Source: Fusibacillus kribbianus (GTDB taxonomy: Bacteria; Bacillota; Clostridia; Lachnospirales; Lachnospiraceae). From it: a stretch of 64,000 nt of DNA. Shown here in pieces: positions 1 to 7,867 of the stretch. The stretch is from assembly GCF_030053595.1 (NCBI RefSeq), contig NZ_JASGBQ010000006.1, positions 39,473 through 103,472 on the forward strand. Direction: 5' to 3'. The notes beneath the pieces were generated by a model. That model was not told the DNA's origin, made no database searches, and saw nothing but the letters and a program-made list of their open reading frames with translations. Position numbers and translations under genes: made by a program. Position 1 is the stretch's first letter. Every line of letters starts with the position of its first letter.

Positions 1-27
1 CTGATGGAAGAGGCTGCGTGCATAACA

Positions 28-80
28 AAGCCTCCCATTTCGCAGGGGCACTGAATTCCTGCGAAATGGGAGGCTTTTCT
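28..80 (+). terminator. Strong intrinsic terminator at left edge
   Basis: A perfect 19-bp inverted repeat (28-46 with 58-76, 11-nt loop) is followed by a short T-rich tract. It probably ends a gene lying left of the window. The stem is nearly symmetrical and could work in both directions. Confidence 0.75.
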
Positions 81-574
81 ATAGGTAAAGTGTTGGGAGA
101 TAAGTTGCATATTTTAACAGACAACCGGTTTTCCTTCCGCTCCCGTAAAGCTCCTGCAGCTGCGGAAATTTTGGGAAAAGGACGTTACAAGCTGAAAACC
201 GTATGAAATCGTTGTCATTATTATAGAACAAAATGTTTAAAAACGCAATAGTTTTTTTTGATTTCGATTTCATAAAATGAAAAAGCAGGGAAAAGGCCGG
301 AAAACGGCGGTTTTGGGGCTTTTCTGAGAAAAAATCATGGGTCAAGCCGTCGGAAGAGTGTGTTTTATCGGAATAGTTTTTTTGAATGAAAATGATTTGC
401 AAACGTTTGCATTATATGAGAAAAAGACATTTTTACGCCCACTCAGAGGAAATACAGAGACAAAAAGGAGATTTGGTTCGGGATAAATCATAATTTAATT
501 GAGCTATGAACGAAATTCTATGTGCAAAAAGGATATAAAAAAAATATAATGAGACAAAAATTTAATGGGAGATA
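77..574. other. AT-rich intergenic region without a gene
   Basis: No reading frame here has a ribosome binding site or a recognisable product; the open frame on the minus strand (79-402) looks like chance. The stretch is AT-rich and carries one clear palindromic operator (398-411, listed separately). It appears to be the upstream control region of the SDR gene at 868. Confidence 0.6.
398..411. promoter_or_regulatory. LacI-family operator 1 (cre-like palindrome)
   Basis: TGCAAACGTTTGCA is a perfect 14-bp palindrome with the central CG typical of LacI/GalR-family and CcpA sites. A second, imperfect copy lies inside the promoter at 583-596, with centres 185 bp apart. That spacing would allow two-site repression by looping. 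Which regulator binds is unknown; no LacI-family gene lies in the window. Confidence 0.65.
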
Positions 575-603
575 TTGACAAATGATAACGTTTGCAATAT
601 CAT
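575..603 (+). promoter_or_regulatory. Sigma-A promoter overlapped by LacI-type operator 2
   Basis: TTGACA (575-580), a 17-bp spacer and TATCAT (598-603) make a good sigma-A promoter. TGATAACGTTTGCA at 583-596 fills the spacer and matches operator 1 in 12 of 14 bases. A LacI-type repressor bound here would block RNA polymerase. The transcript would start near 610 and run about 250 nt before the SDR start codon. Confidence 0.7.
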
Positions 604-802
604 ATGACATGTATAGGCAAGAACGATAAAAAAGCACGACAGAGATCATAAGGCTTCCAGTGTATTCAAAGCTGTAACAGAGATCCCCGCTCTGTATTCG
701 GCTGTCAGGGGCTTTCTGCGGACATGTGGCATGAGATCGGATTTGGGGTGCCTCCAAACAGGTCTGCAGGTTCTTCCAGCTGTGCAGGGGATAAAATAAA
801 GG

Positions 803-830
803 GGCTGCCGTTTTGTCGGCAGCCTTTTTA
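803..830 (+). terminator. Intrinsic terminator inside the SDR leader
   Basis: An 8-bp GC-rich stem (803-810 with 817-824) is followed directly by TTTTTA. It lies about 200 nt downstream of the promoter at 575-603 and 37 nt before the SDR start codon. It therefore either attenuates the SDR gene or ends a short RNA. A smaller hairpin (677-682 with 690-695) sits earlier in the leader. No known riboswitch or T-box consensus was recognised. Confidence 0.7.
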
Positions 831-867
831 CCAGAAAATTTTCTATATTTTTCGGGAGGGAATGGAA

Positions 868-1656
868 ATGGATTTAGGATTGAAAGGGAAGGTAGCAGTA
901 GTATTCGGCGGAACCACCGGAATCGGGGCGGCAGCAGCGCTCCGCTTTGCAGAGGAGGGCTGCCAGGTGGCAGTATGCAGCCATAATCCTGATAAGGTGG
1001 AAGCATTTAAGGTTCGGGCAGCACAGGCCGGATATCCCGATGTGGTTGCAGAGCAGGTGAATGGTACCGTTTATGCGGAGCTTGAGGAATTTGCAGACAG
1101 AGTTGTAAAGAAATTCGGCAGGATCGATATCTGGTTGAACTGTGCAGGCGGAAACAAGCACGGCCCTCTGCATACGCTGCCGGAGGAGACCTTCCGTGAG
1201 ATCATCGATCTGAATCTGACCAGCTGCTTCTTTGGCATCAAGGTGGCTGCTAAATATATGGTTCCTCAGAAGAGCGGCTCTATCGTCAGCATCTCTTCCC
1301 TGGCATCCAAACAGCCGGTGGATTACAGAGTCACCTATGGCGCTGCAAAGGCCGGTGTAAATCTTCTCACCATCGGAGCTGCAGCCGAGCTGGCGCCCTA
1401 CGGTATCCGGGTGAATGCAATAGCCCCCGGTGTGATCGATACGGCATTGATGACAAAGGCCATCCATGAGCAGGCGGATTATATCAATTCTCTGATCCCT
1501 ATGCACCGCGCCGGTGAACCGGAGGAGGTCGGTGATGTTATGGTCTGCATCGCAAGCGACAGGTTCAGCTATATGACAGGAACTCTGGTTTCTGTGGACG
1601 GCGGAAAAGGAACTGTGGAGGACGCTGCCCTGGTATGGAACAAGCCCTGGGAATAA
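868..1656 (+). CDS. SDR family NAD(P)-dependent oxidoreductase
   Basis: Classical short-chain dehydrogenase/reductase of 262 residues, probably oxidising or reducing a sugar, polyol or other hydroxy/keto substrate in the cytoplasm. The cofactor loop reads GGTTGIG (14-20), a variant of TGxxxGIG with Gly in place of the first Thr. An NCAGG motif follows near residue 90, and the catalytic Ser143/144, Tyr157 and Lys161 (YGAAK) are present. The C-terminal VDGGKGT end is typical of FabG-like SDRs. The start at 868 is chosen because GGGAGGG (854-860) is 7 nt upstream; the ATG at 862 is too close. LacI-type operators and a leader terminator precede it, which suggests carbon-source control. The substrate cannot be deduced. 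Confidence 0.9.
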   Translation: MDLGLKGKVAVVFGGTTGIGAAAALRFAEEGCQVAVCSHNPDKVEAFKVRAAQAGYPDVVAEQVNGTVYAELEEFADRVVKKFGRIDIWLNCAGGNKHGPLHTLPEETFREIIDLNLTSCFFGIKVAAKYMVPQKSGSIVSISSLASKQPVDYRVTYGAAKAGVNLLTIGAAAELAPYGIRVNAIAPGVIDTALMTKAIHEQADYINSLIPMHRAGEPEEVGDVMVCIASDRFSYMTGTLVSVDGGKGTVEDAALVWNKPWE

Positions 1657-1723
1657 GGAAGTCCATTTGTAAATGACGGACGGCATCTGGCCGCCGCAGA
1701 TTTTGAATCAGCAGAAAATAATT

Positions 1724-1765
1724 ACAACCGCTTTGTTTCGGCAGCCCGCCGGGGTAAAGCGGTTG
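1724..1765 (+). terminator. Stem-loop after the SDR gene
   Basis: An 11-bp perfect stem (1724-1734 with 1755-1765) encloses a GC-rich inner hairpin. The following T tract is short (TTGG), so termination may be weak. It separates the SDR gene from the kinase gene. A weak promoter-like pair (TTGACG at 1782, CAGAAT at 1806) follows. Confidence 0.4.
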
Positions 1766-1862
1766 TTTGGCTGTTTACACCTTGACGGACACTGGTGCCC
1801 TGTGGCAGAATATGGAAAGAGAACGATCTGCCGTAAGAAAATGGCAGAGAAAGGAGAAGATT

Positions 1863-2639
1863 ATGAAACGTGCTATGGAAATAAACGGACTTCACATAGA
1901 AGCAGAATATTCCGACCGGGCGATGGAAACCATATTTTTACCGATGCTTCGTCATCTGACAGAACTGCAGAAGGAAGCCGGCAGGAGGATCCTGGTGTTT
2001 CTTGCGGCACCGCCTGCAACGGGAAAAAGTACTCTGGTGAAATTTCTTACGGATCTTTCCGGGGAGATGCCGGGACTCACTCCCATTACTGCCGTGGGTA
2101 TGGACGGCTTCCACCATTATCAGGATTATCTTCTTTCTCACAGGGTCATTCGGGACGGACAGGAGATTCCCATGACCCTCATCAAAGGCGCGCCCATCAC
2201 CTATGATCTGGATGCTTTCCGGGAGCGGCTTTTGCGGGTACGGAAGGAACGGGTCTGTCCCTGGCCGGAATACAGCAGGAAGCTTCACGATCCGGTGGAC
2301 AATGCGGTGGAGATTACCGGTGATATCGTTCTGATCGAGGGAAATTACCTGCTCCTTGATGAGGAGGGGTGGCGGGATCTGAAGTCTCTGGCCGATTATA
2401 CGGTACGGATCCTGGCCGACGAAAAAGATGTGAGGGACAGGCTGATCTGGCGCCGGGCCAGCAATGGTACCCCCATGAAGGAGGCTGAATATATGGTCGA
2501 CAGCAATGATATTCCCAATGTGCGCCTCTGCATGGAAAAATCCATGGACGGGGATGTGACTCTGAGGCTTACGCCGGAAGGAGATTATGTGTATGAAAAG
2601 CAAAGTATGGAAAAATCGGATTCTGGATCTTGTCTGTGA
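1863..2639 (+). CDS. Nucleoside/nucleotide kinase family protein (P-loop)
   Basis: Predicted cytoplasmic P-loop kinase of 258 residues, related to the uridine kinase/pantothenate kinase-like sugar and nucleoside kinases (FrcK/YggC type). The Walker A region reads APPATGKST, followed by a GMDGFHHY substrate-side motif and a VLIEGNYLLLD Walker-B-like strand, all typical of this group. An arginine-rich lid segment (RDRLIWRRASNG) follows. The start at 1863 has AAGGAG 6-10 nt upstream; an upstream in-frame ATG at 1767 has no such site. The 3' end overlaps the YitT-family gene by 47 nt, so the two are probably translationally coupled. The substrate is not known. Confidence 0.82.
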   Translation: MKRAMEINGLHIEAEYSDRAMETIFLPMLRHLTELQKEAGRRILVFLAAPPATGKSTLVKFLTDLSGEMPGLTPITAVGMDGFHHYQDYLLSHRVIRDGQEIPMTLIKGAPITYDLDAFRERLLRVRKERVCPWPEYSRKLHDPVDNAVEITGDIVLIEGNYLLLDEEGWRDLKSLADYTVRILADEKDVRDRLIWRRASNGTPMKEAEYMVDSNDIPNVRLCMEKSMDGDVTLRLTPEGDYVYEKQSMEKSDSGSCL

Positions 2640-3444
2640 CATTGTCGGAGGGCTTTTGTATGCTACGGCTATCTACAGCTTTGCCAAAATGGCCGGCTTT
2701 GCACCGGGAGGAATCTCCGGTCTGGCCATTATCATCAATCATCTCTGCGGTGTGCCCATCGGCGTTATGACACTGCTCTTAAACATTCCGCTGATTCTTG
2801 TCAGCTACCGGGTGTTGGGAAATCGGTTTTTGCTAAAATCCGCCAGGACCATGATCATATGTACGATTTTTGTGGATACAGTGTTTCCCTATACGCCGCC
2901 CTACACCGGCTCGCCCCTTCTGGCGGCTCTGTATTACGGCGTGTGTCTCGGAGCCGGACTGGCAATCTTTTATATGCGAGGGACCTCGTCGGGGGGAGTG
3001 GATTTCCTGACGCTGTCGATTCGGGCAAAAAAACCGCATCTTTCCATGGGAAAGCTGATGATGGCCATCGATTTTCTGATCGTCAGCCTGGGATGGCCGG
3101 TATTCGGCAATATTGATTCCATTCTTTACGGTCTGTTGGCCACCTTCGTGACCTCCGCGGTGGTCGACAAGATCATGTACGGTATGGGGGCCGGGACTCT
3201 GGCTGTTGTAGTTACAAACAGAAGCGCAGAGGTGGCGGAACGAATCTCCCGGATCATTGACCGGGGCTCTACGGTACTGGAAGGGGTAGGAAGCTATACA
3301 GGCGAGCATCGGGATATCCTGCTGTGCGCCTGTTCCAATTCTCAGTCCTATATGGTGAAAAATTCAGTGCTGGAGGTGGACCCGGCAGCCTTTGTCATGA
3401 TGACGGAAACCAGTCAGGTGTTTGGTGAGGGATTTTTGCGATAA
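2593..3444 (+). CDS. YitT family membrane protein
   Basis: Integral membrane protein of 283 residues with five or so hydrophobic segments (DUF161, first ~190 residues) and a soluble C-terminal DUF2179 domain (~residues 200-280). Glycine-rich turns such as APGGISG and GTSSGGVD are typical of YitT proteins. The family is widespread in Firmicutes but its function is unproven; the C-terminal domain looks like a small-ligand sensor fold. AAGGAG at 2578-2583 is 9 nt from the ATG at 2593 and only 3 nt from the in-frame ATG at 2587, so 2593 is preferred. It overlaps the kinase gene end and is probably co-transcribed. Confidence 0.85.
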   Translation: MKSKVWKNRILDLVCDIVGGLLYATAIYSFAKMAGFAPGGISGLAIIINHLCGVPIGVMTLLLNIPLILVSYRVLGNRFLLKSARTMIICTIFVDTVFPYTPPYTGSPLLAALYYGVCLGAGLAIFYMRGTSSGGVDFLTLSIRAKKPHLSMGKLMMAIDFLIVSLGWPVFGNIDSILYGLLATFVTSAVVDKIMYGMGAGTLAVVVTNRSAEVAERISRIIDRGSTVLEGVGSYTGEHRDILLCACSNSQSYMVKNSVLEVDPAAFVMMTETSQVFGEGFLR

Positions 3445-3446
3445 AA

Positions 3447-3479
3447 AGAAAAGGCTGTCACAGGAGAGACTGGACAGCC
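3447..3479 (-). terminator. Terminator of the LysR gene
   Basis: A 7-bp stem (3453-3459 with 3473-3479) is followed on the minus strand by a T-rich run (complement of 3447-3452 and beyond). It sits just past the LysR stop codon and between two convergent genes, so it may also end the yitT transcript. Confidence 0.6.
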
Positions 3480-3485
3480 GCAGTT

Positions 3486-4379
3486 TCAGGGCGTTTCCGG
3501 CAATGGAAATTCCCACTTTTGAATCGATTTCAGATGGTTTAAGAAGGCCTGGAGGAGGGGAGAGTTTGTTTTTGCCTTCCGCCAGGCAATGGCGATCGTG
3601 CGCTCGGTGTTTTTCAGAGGAATACCGAGCACTTCGTCGGAGGTGAAAAGGTCGGTGAAGAGTTCCGGGAGAATGGTGATTCCCAGATTCTGCCTGACCA
3701 TGGATACGGCTGCGTAATCATTCCGCATGATCATCCGTATCTGGGGACAGATTTTTGCTTCCCGGAAAATGTAACCGATATTGTAATCGCTTCCCTCTGC
3801 GGGAAGGATAAAATCCTGGTTCTCCAGCATGGAAGGCGTAATTTCATGCTCTTTCGAGAGCGGATTCTGCGGGTTCACGATCACCATCATCCGCTCTTTG
3901 AACAGCGGAATGGCGGAAAATTCTCTGCGGGCCGGAAACGTTACAAAAGAACAATCGGTTGCATCATTTAAAAGCGCCTGTTCCACGTCATAGTAAGATC
4001 CATTGTTCACCGTAATGGTTATCTGGGGGTGGAGCCTGCTGAAGTCCTTGAGGATCTGGGGCAGATAGTTTATGGCAATGCTGGAAATGGTGCCGATCCG
4101 GAGACTGCCGGTCTGAGCGTCCAGCAGGGTGGACACCGTGTCCCGCAGCGCCTGTTCGGTATCTACAATTTTTTGAATATAAGGGAGCAGCAAACGGCCC
4201 TCGGGGGTCAGTTGCGCTCCTTTTTTGTTTCGCACCAGCAGACACAGACCGGTTTTCGATTCAAAGGAAGCAATCAGATGGCTGATGCCGGACTGTGTAT
4301 AACCTAATTGAGTGGCGGCGGCGGTCAGGCTTCCCAGCGTGGCAACTGACAGGAAAGCCCGATATTCATTCATTGACAT
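3486..4379 (-). CDS. LysR family transcriptional regulator
   Basis: 297-residue LysR-type regulator. The N-terminal winged helix-turn-helix covers roughly residues 1-60 (AAATQLGYTQSGISHLI is the HTH core) and a linker helix follows. The remainder is the periplasmic-binding-protein-like effector domain, starting at GSLRIGTISSI. It is divergent from the Gate-domain membrane protein gene at 4584, the usual arrangement for a LysR protein controlling its neighbour and itself. The start at 4379 has AGAGGA 5 nt upstream on the minus strand; the upstream in-frame ATG at 4421 has none. The effector is unknown. Confidence 0.88.
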   Translation of the reverse strand: MSMNEYRAFLSVATLGSLTAAATQLGYTQSGISHLIASFESKTGLCLLVRNKKGAQLTPEGRLLLPYIQKIVDTEQALRDTVSTLLDAQTGSLRIGTISSIAINYLPQILKDFSRLHPQITITVNNGSYYDVEQALLNDATDCSFVTFPARREFSAIPLFKERMMVIVNPQNPLSKEHEITPSMLENQDFILPAEGSDYNIGYIFREAKICPQIRMIMRNDYAAVSMVRQNLGITILPELFTDLFTSDEVLGIPLKNTERTIAIAWRKAKTNSPLLQAFLNHLKSIQKWEFPLPETP

Positions 4380-4431
4380 GAGAATCCTCTTTGTATGAGA
4401 AAATGTAATGTAAAAATGCAAAAACCTTTAG

Positions 4432-4460
4432 TTTACACGATAATTATACTCGTCTATACT
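4432..4460 (+). promoter_or_regulatory. Promoter of the Gate-domain gene
   Basis: TTTACA (4432-4437), a 17-bp spacer and TATACT (4455-4460). It points to the membrane-protein gene at 4584 and lies in the divergent LysR intergenic region. Confidence 0.6.
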
Positions 4461-4478
4461 GAAATTGTAAAGAAAATA

Positions 4479-4505
4479 TACGGAAAACTACGAGGTTTAT
4501 CCGTA
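4479..4505. promoter_or_regulatory. Inverted repeat, possible operator
   Basis: TACGGA and TCCGTA are separated by 15 bp, just downstream of the promoter at 4432-4460. The position fits a regulator site in the 5' leader, and the divergent LysR protein is the natural candidate. This is inference from symmetry and position only. Confidence 0.4.
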
Positions 4506-4583
4506 CAAATTGAGGGGTTCCTATAAAAAAGACGATAAAATTCAGAATGAAACCGTCGGAAGGAGCATAGCGGGGGGAGCAAT

Positions 4584-5747
4584 ATGCAAAGATATGCGAA
4601 AGTTTCTCATGGATTCAGGTCTGTGGCGGAACCGGTAATCACCATTGTGCTGATTATTGGTTTTTTTGCGGTTTTTGCGGTGCCTATGGGTATTGCAAAT
4701 ATGATGAATACATTGATGAATACGGCCTTTGACCTGTTAATGAATACTGTGTTTTATATTATGGCAATTGCGGTGATCGCAGGTGCCCTCTCGGGGCTTA
4801 TGACGGAGTTTGGCGTGTGCGCGTTGCTGAACCGCCTGCTGTCGCCTTTGATGAAGCCGCTGTTCGGTATGCCGGGAGTGGCGGCGCTTGGTATCGTCAC
4901 TACCTATATATCGGATAATCCTGCGATTCTTGCGCTGGCAGAGGACAAACGCTACTGCAGTTATTTTAAAGCGTATCAGATTCCTGCCCTGACCAACCTG
5001 GGGACGTCCTTCGGGATGGGATTGATCGTGACGACTTTCATGCTGGGACTTTCCGGAATGCTTGGCAAAGGAGCATCCCTTGCAGTTCTGTGCGGAAACC
5101 TGGGCGCAGTGGCGGGGAGCATCGTGAGTACCCGTCTCATGCTCCAGTTTACGGCAAAGGCGCTGGGAAAGGAAGCAGCGGTCGTTCTGGAAGCACCGGA
5201 AGCAGAGCAGAAGGCGAAGGAGCAAAAGGGCGGTATGCTGCGGGTCATTGATGCTCTGATGCACGGCGGGAAAGCCGGAGTAGAGGTGGGGCTTGCTATC
5301 ATTCCCGGCGTACTGGTATTCTGTACGATTGTAATGATGCTGACCAACGGAGCTTCCGCTGACGGAACTTATACAGGTGCCGCCTATGAAGGAATCGCAC
5401 TTCTGCCAAAGCTGGCAGCCAGGTTTCAGGGAATTTTAAAGCCCTTGTTCGGATTTACCAGCGCGGAAGGAATCGCGGTTCCGATCACGGCGCTGGGTGC
5501 TGCCGGAGCAGCCATGGGAGTGGTGTCCAAGCTGGTGTCTGTAGGAATGGCAGGCTGCGTGGATATCGCCGTATTCACGGCCATGTGTATGTGCTGGAGT
5601 GGTTATTTAAGTACTCACGTTTCCATGATGGATGTTCTGGGCTGCAGCCGCTTTACGGGAAAGGCGATCCTGTCTCACACGGTCGGAGGGCTTTTTGCCG
5701 GAATCTTTGCTCATTGGCTGTTTGTCCTGCTGCAGATGATTTTTTAA
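4584..5747 (+). CDS. Gate-domain (nucleoside-recognition) membrane protein, CD0519/CD1768-like
   Basis: 387-residue polytopic membrane protein with about eight to ten hydrophobic segments. It resembles the Gate/nucleoside-recognition domain family (Pfam PF07670), specifically the clostridial CD0519/CD1768 group. Recognisable patches are TTYISDNPAILALAED and the later TSAEGIAVPITALGAAGAA, which suggest two Gate repeats around a charged loop (~residues 195-220, Glu/Lys/Ala-rich). Members are presumed transporters, but the substrate is not established. GGGGGGAG lies just upstream of the ATG. It is transcribed away from the LysR gene and ends at a very strong terminator. Confidence 0.78.
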   Translation: MQRYAKVSHGFRSVAEPVITIVLIIGFFAVFAVPMGIANMMNTLMNTAFDLLMNTVFYIMAIAVIAGALSGLMTEFGVCALLNRLLSPLMKPLFGMPGVAALGIVTTYISDNPAILALAEDKRYCSYFKAYQIPALTNLGTSFGMGLIVTTFMLGLSGMLGKGASLAVLCGNLGAVAGSIVSTRLMLQFTAKALGKEAAVVLEAPEAEQKAKEQKGGMLRVIDALMHGGKAGVEVGLAIIPGVLVFCTIVMMLTNGASADGTYTGAAYEGIALLPKLAARFQGILKPLFGFTSAEGIAVPITALGAAGAAMGVVSKLVSVGMAGCVDIAVFTAMCMCWSGYLSTHVSMMDVLGCSRFTGKAILSHTVGGLFAGIFAHWLFVLLQMIF

Positions 5748-5762
5748 CCACTGGTTTCACAG

Positions 5763-5823
5763 AAAAGAGGGATGCTGCAAAAGCAGATTCGTGCGATCTG
5801 CTTTTGCAGCATCCCTCTTTTTT
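5763..5823 (+). terminator. 26-bp perfect hairpin terminator
   Basis: A perfect 26-bp stem (5763-5788 with 5796-5821, 7-nt loop) ends in TTTTT. Its arms share the core GGGATGCTGC/GCAGCATCCC with the hairpin at 63763-63815, so this is one copy of a repeated terminator-like sequence. It ends the Gate-domain gene. Confidence 0.85.
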
Positions 5824-5862
5824 AGCATGCAACCGTACACTTCAGGGCGGGTCCAGGCAGGA

Positions 5863-5901
5863 GTACGGCTGCAGATCCCGTTTCTCCCACTGCAGTCGTA
5901 C
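5863..5901. repeat. Palindromic element GTACGGCTGCAG
   Basis: GTACGGCTGCAG (5863-5874) and CTGCAGTCGTAC (5890-5901) form a 12-bp inverted repeat with one G-U position. The 15-base string TACGGCTGCAGATCC recurs at 16609-16623 after the MFS gene. The surrounding 5822-6060 has no intact gene, but an open minus-strand frame runs through it and looks like the tail of a decayed gene. Confidence 0.45.
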
Positions 5902-6133
5902 AGTTCAGCGAAGGACTGCCGCCGCTCATAAAACAGCTTGCTTATTTCTTCGGTCCAAACTTGGATAAAGGATTCGGTTTGCAGGGCAGCATCTGCAAAA
6001 CGGACACATATACATAAAAAAAGAACCTATATGAAGCCGCAATCTTTTTGTAGAATATAGGGTGTAAGCTGCTGTATGAAGGAATGAGAATAAGATGGAA
6101 GCTGCATCAAAAAGGAAACTCGGGGTGAAGACA

Positions 6134-6523
6134 ATGACGAAAAGGAATAAAGCTGTTTTGGCCGTGCTTGGACTTCTGGTTTTAGCGGGGATTTTCGTGT
6201 TCCGGTTCTGTTCCGATCGGGAGGGTTTCACGGGCAGCCGTGTCAAAAATCCGGACGCCTATTTGCTGGATATTAAGAAGATGAACGGAACTGATCTGCA
6301 CACCCTTGAGCTGCATAAGGAGGATGTTCTTCAGATCCGATTTGAAACGGTGAAGGGCGAACTGTATATGGAGATCAAAGCGCCGGACGGAACCGCAATT
6401 TATCGTGGAAACGGAAAAGAAACCACTGATTTTAACATAAATATTCTGGAAAGCGGCGTCTACACGATTGTTGTGGAAGCACGGCACGCAAAAGGAACCA
6501 TTTATATTCAGCTAAAGGAGTAA
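6134..6523 (+). CDS. Small membrane-anchored protein of unknown function
   Basis: 129 residues. One N-terminal hydrophobic segment (about residues 6-25) is preceded by basic residues, so the protein is probably anchored with its C-terminus outside the membrane. No lipobox is seen. The rest has alternating hydrophobic strands and repeated short polar turns (for example APDGTAIYRG), consistent with a small beta-sandwich. I do not recognise the family. ATG 6134 is preferred because GGGGTG is 6 nt upstream and the signal-anchor then starts normally; an in-frame ATG at 6095 is possible. It precedes a Nudix gene in an accessory cluster. Confidence 0.6.
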   Translation: MTKRNKAVLAVLGLLVLAGIFVFRFCSDREGFTGSRVKNPDAYLLDIKKMNGTDLHTLELHKEDVLQIRFETVKGELYMEIKAPDGTAIYRGNGKETTDFNINILESGVYTIVVEARHAKGTIYIQLKE

Positions 6524-6596
6524 TACAACAGGAAAGAACCCATTGACAAAGTCTGCCTGATAAAAATGAAAAGATCAGAATTTCAGGAGAATGCCT

Positions 6597-7070
6597 ATGA
6601 AGTTTGAAATTTTCCCTTTTAATACCTTTCAAAGCTATTTTTCCGCAGACGTTATGGCTTTGTATAAAGGAAAGTGGTTATTCTGCATGCACAAAGAGCG
6701 TACCGCCTGGGAACATCCAAGCGGATGGATTGAAGAGGGTGAGACACCTTTAGAAGCCGCAAAAAGAGAATTGTATGAAGAAACAGGCGCAGTTGCGTTT
6801 GATATAGAACCATTATGCGACTACTTTATCGACGGAGAACTGGGGGGTTATCACTATAACGGAAATGGACAGGTGTATTTTGCAATCGTGCATGCTTTAG
6901 AGGAAATCCCGTCAAACAGTGAAATGGGAAAGATTGGGCTGTTCGATTCGCTGCCGGATGAATTGACATATCCGATTCTGCGTGACTGTTTTGAAATTGC
7001 AGTTCAAAAGAAACAGTCGAAGTTTCTTATGTATGGCGATACAGATTCCTTCTCGCCTGCATTAGAATAA
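6597..7070 (+). CDS. Nudix hydrolase
   Basis: 157-residue Nudix-fold pyrophosphohydrolase. The Nudix box is complete, from Gly43 through Glu49, Arg57-Glu58 and Glu61-Glu62 to Gly64, so Mg-dependent cleavage of a nucleoside diphosphate linked to another moiety is expected. The substrate cannot be told; the C-terminal part is not diagnostic. AGGAGA at 6585-6590 is 6 nt from ATG 6597 and adjoins the ATG at 6591, so 6597 is taken as the start. Neighbours on both sides are small single genes with separate ribosome binding sites. Confidence 0.88.
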   Translation: MKFEIFPFNTFQSYFSADVMALYKGKWLFCMHKERTAWEHPSGWIEEGETPLEAAKRELYEETGAVAFDIEPLCDYFIDGELGGYHYNGNGQVYFAIVHALEEIPSNSEMGKIGLFDSLPDELTYPILRDCFEIAVQKKQSKFLMYGDTDSFSPALE

Positions 7071-7106
7071 TTGGCACACAATTGGTATTTTGGAATGGAG
7101 GTTAGC

Positions 7107-7595
7107 ATGAAAAAGAAAGCTTTGGTCGTGATCGACCTTCAGAATGACATCACAAAAAACTACAAAGAGATCATTGAGGCTGTTAATCAGGCAATTGATT
7201 GGGCTTTTGCAAACAATATGGATATTGTTTACGTGCGCCATCACAATCTGTCTGCCGGAACGAGGACCTTCAAGCCAGGCACTCGCGGCGCAGAGCTTGT
7301 TCCGGAACTGAAAATCGCATCAGAACACATTTTCACAAAAACAAAGAGCAACGCTTTGACCAGCGAAGAATTTGCCGCCTTTGTCCAGACACGCGACATC
7401 TCCGAATTTTTTATTGCCGGAGCAGATGCCACAGCTTGCATTAAATCCACCTGTTACAATATGAGAAAAGCCGGCTTTACCGTCCATGTGCTGTCCGACT
7501 GTATCACCAGTTATGATAAAAAGAAGCTTCCTGAGATGCTTGAATACTATGCAGGCAAGGGCTGTCGTGTTGAGGGAATCAAAACGGTGTTCTGA
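7107..7595 (+). CDS. Isochorismatase-like cysteine hydrolase
   Basis: 162-residue member of the isochorismatase-like (cysteine hydrolase) family, which includes nicotinamidases, ureidoacrylate hydrolases and related amidases. The catalytic triad is visible: Asp10 in VVIDLQND, Lys80 in KTKSNA, and Cys111 in GADATACIKST. The family folds as a small alpha/beta protein in the cytoplasm. The zinc-binding residues of classical nicotinamidase are not evident, so PncA is not claimed even though pncB and niaR lie elsewhere in the window. GGAGG is 5 nt upstream of ATG 7107. It follows the Nudix gene by 36 nt and may be co-transcribed with it. Confidence 0.85.
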   Translation: MKKKALVVIDLQNDITKNYKEIIEAVNQAIDWAFANNMDIVYVRHHNLSAGTRTFKPGTRGAELVPELKIASEHIFTKTKSNALTSEEFAAFVQTRDISEFFIAGADATACIKSTCYNMRKAGFTVHVLSDCITSYDKKKLPEMLEYYAGKGCRVEGIKTVF

Positions 7596-7689
7596 GTTTA
7601 CAAAATAAGCTGCCATAACACATAAAATAGAAGGGCAAGGGACTAATAAACCTGCGAGAAGTCCTTTTGCCATTCCCATTGATTCCACA

Positions 7690-7718
7690 TTGAAAAGGGG
7701 ATGTACATCTGTTATAAT
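7690..7718 (+). promoter_or_regulatory. Sigma-A promoter of the beta-helix surface protein
   Basis: TTGAAA (7690-7695), a 17-bp spacer and a consensus TATAAT (7713-7718). It would give a leader of about 140 nt before the gene at 7868. Upstream, an imperfect inverted repeat (about 7633-7673) may terminate the preceding transcript. Confidence 0.75.
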
Positions 7719-7867
7719 TGGCATATAAATCAATCTGGGAGATGGCAAGTCTGTCATGGAGGAAATGTTCCACCGGCCTGCCATGCACTATGAATTTTCC
7801 CCGGACGGATTTCTGCCCCGGGGAGAAAAGCAAACAAAACGGAGAAGCAAAAAGGAGAGGAATGAGT

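Noticed and set aside
79..402. 107-codon minus-strand frame at the left edge
   Set aside because: No ribosome binding site, low-complexity AT-rich translation, and it overlaps the control region with the operator.
7107..7595. Nicotinamidase PncA
   Set aside because: The Asp-Lys-Cys triad fits the whole superfamily; the metal-binding pattern of nicotinamidase is not evident, so the specific name was not used.
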